In this document: positions 58,887 through 64,000 of the stretch, in pieces
Position numbering within the stretch: the first letter of the stretch is position 1
Layout of the letters: every line of letters starts with the position of its first letter
From: Albifimbria verrucaria
Lineage: Eukaryota > Ascomycota > Sordariomycetes > Hypocreales > Stachybotryaceae
Assembly (NCBI GenBank): GCA_020081605.1
Contig: JAHREC010000009.1
Span: 3,038,001 to 3,102,000, forward strand
Reading direction: 5' to 3'
DNA: 64,000 nt
Program-made: the position numbers and the translations under genes
The notes under the pieces: model-generated
Database searches by the model: none
What the model saw: only the letters and a program-made list of their open reading frames with translations
What the model was told of the DNA's origin: nothing

Positions 58887-59789
58887 TTAGTCCTCAGCAT
58901 CACCCTCCGTCTTCACCAGCTTGCCCCACGCAGCACAGATTGACCGGTCAGATCGACCATCTCCAAACTTCCGTCCAAAATGGGTTATGGTTTCGGCTTG
59001 CCGCATGCCGCTAGCCATACATTCCTGCACAAAACTGATTTCTTCCGGAGTCCAGCGGCTGTTGGGTACTCGCAATGAGGAGTCTGCTTCTCTTTCTTTC
59101 TTCCTCCTTGCTGCAAGTCTAGCTTTAAGCGAATGTGCACTTATGCGCTTGCCAAACCTTTCCTAGAACCTTTTATACACCTCCTTCCCTCTGAAACTGG
59201 ACTCTGCCAATTCATCGAAGTAGTCTTTTTCAGCCTTGGTGAATTACTGATGAGTTCTGAGATGATCAATGTTGAGACCGAGTTTCTTGACTCTAGACCT
59301 TATCGCCGGGGCAGACTTATTGGCTTGGAACTTCTCTTCGAACCGTGCTAGGACTTCATCCCAAGTCTTTGATTTAGAGACCACCTCTGTCAGATGGGCG
59401 TTCCGGGTGTCTGTCCAGAAGGGCTCTGTCCAAGCAGGTTTCCAACCTTTGACTTGTGAGCGGCGCTTGAGTGGCCATTCGGTAACCGCCAATCCGAACT
59501 TTTGGTTGAAATCCTTAACAGCCCCTGACCAGCTCGTTTCTATATTGAGAAGAGGTCTGAAATAGGCCAGTTGCTCCTTAGTCCAGTCATGGGGTTTTGT
59601 GAACTTAGCATGAGCATCACCTTCCGCTTCCCCGTCCACAGACGCACAATCAGGCGACTGGCCATCATTCGCGAGTTCCTCTGCGTGATTCTTTGAAGAC
59701 GTCTTATCTGTCGATGTTGAAAATGCGTCGAGCACGGGCTGGCTGTCATGCATAACAGCTTCATGCGAAAGAGGAGTGGGAGTCGGCAT
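58887..59789 (-). pseudogene. SANT/Myb-like DNA-binding protein with two in-frame stops
   Basis: One frame runs through all 301 codons from ATG 59789 to TGA at 58887, except for a TAA at 59244-59246 and a TAG at 59163-59165. Three or four Trp-anchored helical repeats are visible: DWTKEQLAYFRPLLN, FWTDTRNAHLTEVVSKSKTW, FTKAEKDYFDELAES and RWTPEEISFVQECM. Each is followed by a segment such as FGKRISAHSLKARLA or FGDGRSDRSICAAWGKL. This pattern resembles SANT/Myb-like or homeodomain-like helix-turn-helix repeats. Both stops lie in places where Gln (CAA, CAG) would fit the repeat, so single C-to-T changes explain them, in a CpA context. Unlike most neighbours there is no frame shift. It is likely inactivated, unless read through. 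Confidence 0.6.
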
Positions 59790-60855
59790 GCCCTGTGAGT
59801 ACGTTGCGTCTTCCTAAATATCCGCAAAAAGTATACCAAAGGAGTAACAAAACCCTTTGATGACAAACCCATCCATATGTTCCCAGACGTCTGCTTCGAT
59901 GGTGGGCACAGCATCGTTTGCTCTTAGAAAAACCGATTACCCAGTCTTGAGAAAGATCTGGATTCAAGTGACGATTCGTCAAACAGACTGTGTCATAATC
60001 ATACGGGTGTTTCGAGTTCGTAAGTACCGTATCCGCCAGCCCAAGCGACCACTTAGAACTCCATCTGCTAACAGGCGTGAGTGGACTCTGTGCCACAGCT
60101 CCCGGGAAGTCTGCCAGGACATCGTAGGAAAAGTCGAAGTACGGCTATCAAGTCCAGGTGGGAGCACACTGATTTGGGCAAAGATGTCCCCGGCATGGAT
60201 TTCAACAATTAAATCTATCCTCTCCAAAATATATCAAGTTAGAGCCTAGAGCTAATTTTAATATTAATAAAATAATATTCTTTAGTAATTATTAATTAAA
60301 ATAAATTCCCAAGGTTATTTAATTATTAATATTATCTCTATCTTTTTTTTTAAACTTAATACAATAATATAAGGATTTTTTTAAATAAATTACCCTTAGA
60401 TATTATTTATAAATATTAAATATTATACTATTTTATTTTTATTTATTTACTTTTTTATATTATATATAATTTAATTTTACTATATTAGAAGTTTAATTTA
60501 TTAAATTCACTAGCAATAATATAATCTTATAATTACTTTATATATAAGATCTCTTATATAACTATTAATAGATTTAATAAATGAAGTCTCCTTCCTCTGA
60601 AAAACGGCTAAAAATATATACAGATAGCTAATAGAGTCGACTAGACGTAATAGTTATATATATTTTAGCGTTGCAAGACGGAGTTGTGCGTTATGGATCG
60701 ATTATTTTTTGCTATATTAACACTATATCTCCGTAAATTGGAGCGGGGAAACCTTCGTCTTCTTAGCTTAACTATTAGTACTATTGATTGGTGCATGATT
60801 GCTCTGATTGACAATGAACTCCAATTTTTCAGCAACTTCATCAGCCCGAGGCCTC
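59790..60855. other. intergenic with AT-rich island
   Basis: The first 450 bases contain weakly protein-like plus-strand frames of no known family. The remainder is the AT-rich island listed separately. Confidence 0.4.
60240..60600. repeat. AT-rich, RIP-like island
   Basis: About 360 bases of nearly pure A/T, including TTTATTTTTATTTATTTAC. The composition is like the island at 24.9 kb and is typical of RIP-mutated repeats. No terminal repeat or coding relic is readable. Confidence 0.65.
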
Positions 60856-62350
60856 TTAAGTCTCTTTGATGTTCAACATATGTCGAAGGAGCTCGCTGCA
60901 TTGTGAGAAAACGATTTCAAATTGTTGGTAGTCTGCATTCTTACAGAAAAGTTTCCTATCGAGCCAATGTCCAAATCGAGGTTTAAGGCGAGTACAAGTT
61001 TTAAGTTTTTGTAAGGTTGTACCTTTATAGCCAAAGATATCGGTTTTGTGGTAGAAGTAGGCTTCCTCGTCTTCTTCGTTATTCCGAATTGGTTTCGTCA
61101 TATCCCGTAAGTCTTCCAGCATTTTGAGTCGAGCGGCGAGAAGCTCTGCCAAAATGCAACCAATAGACCAAATATCGCTTCCGCGTCCTACTCCCTTTTT
61201 CTCGTTGTATTCAACCTCGGGTGCCTGATATCTGCCGGGCATGATTCGAGGTTTCGTGCCAACTGTGACTGTGATATGCTGGTTGTTCACACCACGACCA
61301 GGTGTTTTAGAATATTTCAAACTTGAAATGCTTGAGACACCAAAATCTGTGATCTTCCATTGCCCTATGGAAGAGTCTTCTGACCTGAGGTCAAAAACCA
61401 ATATATTTTGCGGTTTAAGGTCCATATGACAGCAAGCTTGGCGTTCAGCCTGGGGATCCCATTGTTTGTGCAAGAATGCAAGCGCACCAGTAAGTTTCGC
61501 CATCTCTGTCAATAATGCGGTAACCGGTTGTTGCATGTTGACCCTTGTTTCTAAATATTTCTTCATGTCCATATTTGCTCGATAGGAGAGAACATGAAAT
61601 TGCTGTTCTTCTTCCATGACAATCATGGATATAAACGTAGCAATGCGGGACTGCTTATGCAATGTGGACCGCAATGTATTCAGAATTTCGATCTCATCCT
61701 TTTTCCGGGTGCTGGAAAGCAGCTTGACAGCCACAGGATATTCTTCAGTCACCTCTTCGAGCTTTAAGAATTAGCGTAAGCTTGTGTACCAGTTGCACCG
61801 TGTAGGGAACAAACCATGTCATTTTCATTCTTCAGCCTCAGATGCCCATGCGCTATCAACCTACCATAAACATTACCGTTTTCACCCTCACCGAGGTTCT
61901 CCTCCAGACCTGTGTATGGAAGTGTTTCACAATGTCTATACACCCTGCCTTCTTCTACAATGACTGCCGTGAAACACTTGCGGTCTTTCAGAAACTCGAT
62001 AGCTAGGTTTGTACCAATCCAGGCAGCTAGTTTCTCTTGTGTGTAGTTGGATAAAATTTTATCTGTGCGATCTTCCTTCGCATGATCATGGTAGAACCAG
62101 ATGCTTGAGGCTATATTCCAATCTTGCAGCCGTATAAAAACAAGAATGGAAATGGTCCTTATTAAGTGTTCTCGGATAAACCCTATTTTATCTGCTTCTA
62201 CTTCCGGTAAAACGTCATTGATGAATTCAATGAGTGGATGGTTCGTGTCCCAGATTTCCTGAGATCGGCAATGGACACAAAACGCTTAAGTTCTAATTTT
62301 GCGACCATCGCTCCTCGTATCTGCTCCTGGATCCTTGTATTGTTGGACAT
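60856..62350 (-). CDS. Ser/Thr protein kinase with N-terminal extension
   Basis: The ATG at 62350 begins a region of about 160 residues without a family I recognise (FINDVLPEVEADKIGFI, WIASSIWFYHDHAKED-like helices). The kinase domain then follows: glycine loop LGEGENGNVYG, a 54-nt intron (about 61762-61814), VAVKLL with the ATP Lys, catalytic loop CHMDLKPQNIL, DFG loop ITDFGVSS, and APE-like RYQAPEVE, then DIWSIGCILAELL. All key catalytic residues are present, with HMD in place of the usual HRD. One frame change is needed at the T-run 62255-62257 (an A-run on the coding strand). The kinase is divergent from the DUF6594 gene across about 680 bases. Fungal kinases of this N-extended type are often lineage-specific; the substrate is unknown. 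Confidence 0.8.
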
Positions 62351-63026
62351 GCTCAAGGTGGCACTGGTGGGAGAAATATGGAAGGATTGCTGAGGAATTA
62401 AAGATTTAAAATATGATGATACAGATGGCTGTAGGTAGTGGCCCTTACACACTCTTAATTGGGATGCCTGCTATTTGAGGGAAAGTAATATTCGTAGATA
62501 AATATCTGCCTATTATCAGCAGAGTCGCATCCTCAGCTTCCTCCATGAGATAATTGTTGTAAGTACACCATTTTCTCCTACCTCAATGAATTAGAACACA
62601 ACCTTTTTTTTTTTTTTTTTGACTGGCATTCACAGTCTTCCGAACTGCCGAAGCGACTTTTTGAGCTCTTTTAGGAGTAAAGTGCGAAATTTCAGCCGTA
62701 CGGTCACACCGAGGTACGCCACGTCAGCGGATCAGCGTCTTGAGACGCCAAAAAGATACATCAGCCTGGAGAGAGCTTGCAGTGGTACCCAATGATAAAA
62801 GAAATGCAGCATCAGCTGAGCGTCAACGCCATAGAAAACTGGCGAGGCTCCAGGCTGCCGTGATAAAAAGAGGGGTTAAGGGGGTCGGGTTTTATCTAGA
62901 CCCAGGCTCTGCTTTAATTTTCATGGGCTTTCTTTACACCAAAGGCACAATCCAAGAGCGTGTATTCGAGTCCTGATTTCTCCAGAAAGAATTTGTACTG
63001 CAGCGAATCATTTCTAAAACACTTCG
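62351..63026. other. divergent intergenic region, kinase and DUF6594 genes
   Basis: It contains a 17-base T-run at 62604-62620 and a plus-strand frame at 62740-62976 (HRKLARLQAAVIKRGVKG) that resembles part of the next gene's RIAKLQAALVKK segment, perhaps a degenerate duplicate. Otherwise nothing. Confidence 0.4.
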
Positions 63027-63939
63027 ATGGCATCCCAAGCTCATGACGTCGAAGCAGATGCTGCACCTCCAATAGTGGGCATAGGGTCAAGTAAAGATTT
63101 GCTTCCTGAAATCCTCCAAGGAGAAGATGACGAGAAGGCGTTACATGAATTAATCTGGTCGATCAACGGAGATCGAGTTGGAGGAGTGGCTATTTTGTGT
63201 TTCAGAGCACTCCAACTCTACCGGATCGCCAAACTACAGGCTGCTCTTGTCAAGAAACAAAACGCTCAGATGAATCCTGGAGAACCTAGTAGAGAGGCAC
63301 CACCAAAGACCAAAACATGCTGCTGTGGGAATACTGAAGAAAAATGCACGGATGATTTGATTCAAAGATATGGTAAGCGACAGGCTTGTAATCATTCTGT
63401 CGCAGATTGATACTCTCGACTTGCGGTCCAGAAATTTGCAATAGAATGCTGATTGTCCCGCAGCTGACGCAGTTCGGAATTATGAAACGCTAGCCCAAGC
63501 CGTCAATTTTGACAAAAAGATCAAGTACGAATTTCTTGGAGGAAACCAAAGGTTTCAGGTTGTAGGCAGAGGGATGGAGCCCAGGTGGGAAGCATTGAAG
63601 CGTCCGGAAGCTACCGTACAGGTTCATGGACTCGGACCATTGGGATTTCGCGAGCTAGATAAGAAGAGGTTGTCTGAGCGTCAAATTGTGGACGCTTTTA
63701 AGCTCCGTTTTCATATGGCACTATTTGGTGGCCTTGCGCTCATCGTTCCCACGTTAATAATGGCCCTACGACCTGGCCTTGTTGTAGATCTAGTCACGAC
63801 ATCAGTGGCCATGTTCATCTTCGCTGTGTTCATGGTGGTGTTCAGCAAGGATGCAAGCGGGAAGGATGTTCTAGCGTCGACAGCTGCCTACACAGCTGTC
63901 TTGGTTGTATTTATTGGGGCCAATCTAGGGTCAACCTAG
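63027..63939 (+). CDS. DUF6594-type membrane protein
   Basis: Exon 1 starts at ATG 63027. It carries the family-like helical segment ALQLYRIAKLQAALVKK, a Cys-rich linker (TKTCCCGNTEEKC) and DLIQRYADAVRNYETLAQA across an intron (about 63373-63463). Exon 2 ends with three closely spaced hydrophobic helices: MALFGGLALIVPTLIMAL, VDLVTTSVAMFIFAVFMVV and a final AAYTAVLVVFIGANLG. This soluble coiled region plus three C-terminal helices matches the fungal DUF6594 family, abundant and variable in ascomycetes and without an established function. No frame change is needed. It is divergent from the kinase, which could mean co-regulation. Confidence 0.75.
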
Positions 63940-64000
63940 GTTCTTCATGAACTATTTATCGCTGGCCTGCATGCGCAAAAGAGAAGCCTCTCAAAGGTGT

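Noticed and set aside
62604..62620. 17-base T-run as a terminator or poly(A) relic
   Set aside because: There is no adjacent retroelement sequence or gene end in the fitting orientation; likely simple sequence.

Overview
The window looks like nuclear DNA from a filamentous ascomycete (Pezizomycotina). Genes are split by short introns (mostly 50-110 nt) with GT...AG ends and CTAAC/CTAAT-like branch sites. The gene families are fungal: Zn2Cys6 regulators, an iterative highly reducing PKS, a CBM1-bearing pectin methylesterase, DUF6594, rhodopsin-like (SAT4-type) membrane proteins and F-box proteins. Some stretches are AT-rich and RIP-like. I cannot name the genus from the sequence alone.

Layout. 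0-31 kb is a loosely packed accessory region: a flavin monooxygenase remnant, a trypsin-like protease, a HExxH metalloprotease, an NmrA-like protein, a Zn2Cys6 regulator, a multi-pass membrane protein, a pectin methylesterase with CBM1, a medium-chain dehydrogenase/reductase, two F-box-type genes, a decayed kinase and several unknown ORFs. These are separated by long stretches with no recognisable gene. 32.5-55 kb holds a secondary-metabolite cluster. Left to right it contains a secreted M20 peptidase (edge, membership uncertain), an AflR-type Zn2Cys6 regulator, a rhodopsin-domain membrane protein, an MFS exporter, a cytochrome P450, an alpha-oxoamine synthase (AOS), a 3-ketosphinganine-reductase-like SDR and a highly reducing PKS that has no thioesterase. 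56-58.4 kb is the housekeeping arginine gene argininosuccinate synthase, a natural cluster border. 58.9-64 kb holds a SANT-like gene with two in-frame stops, an AT-rich island, and a divergent kinase/DUF6594 pair.

How the cluster would work (inference from families). The PKS builds a reduced acyl chain. The PLP-dependent AOS releases it by decarboxylative condensation with an amino acid. The SDR reduces the resulting 2-amino-3-ketone, the P450 hydroxylates the chain, and the MFS protein exports the product. This is the logic of the sphinganine-analogue metabolites (fumonisin, AAL-toxin and sphingofungin type). The C-methyltransferase motif in the PKS is degenerate, so an unmethylated backbone is predicted. 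No ceramide-synthase-like resistance gene is visible in the window.

Quality warning. At least a dozen genes are interrupted by one-base shifts, nearly all at short homopolymers and all interpretable as a missing base. Exon-length arithmetic supports this: the PKS exons are consistent with four lost bases, the MFS exons with one and argininosuccinate synthase with one. I read most of these as under-called homopolymers in the assembly rather than gene death. Two genes differ, because they carry in-frame TAA/TAG codons that look like C-to-T changes.
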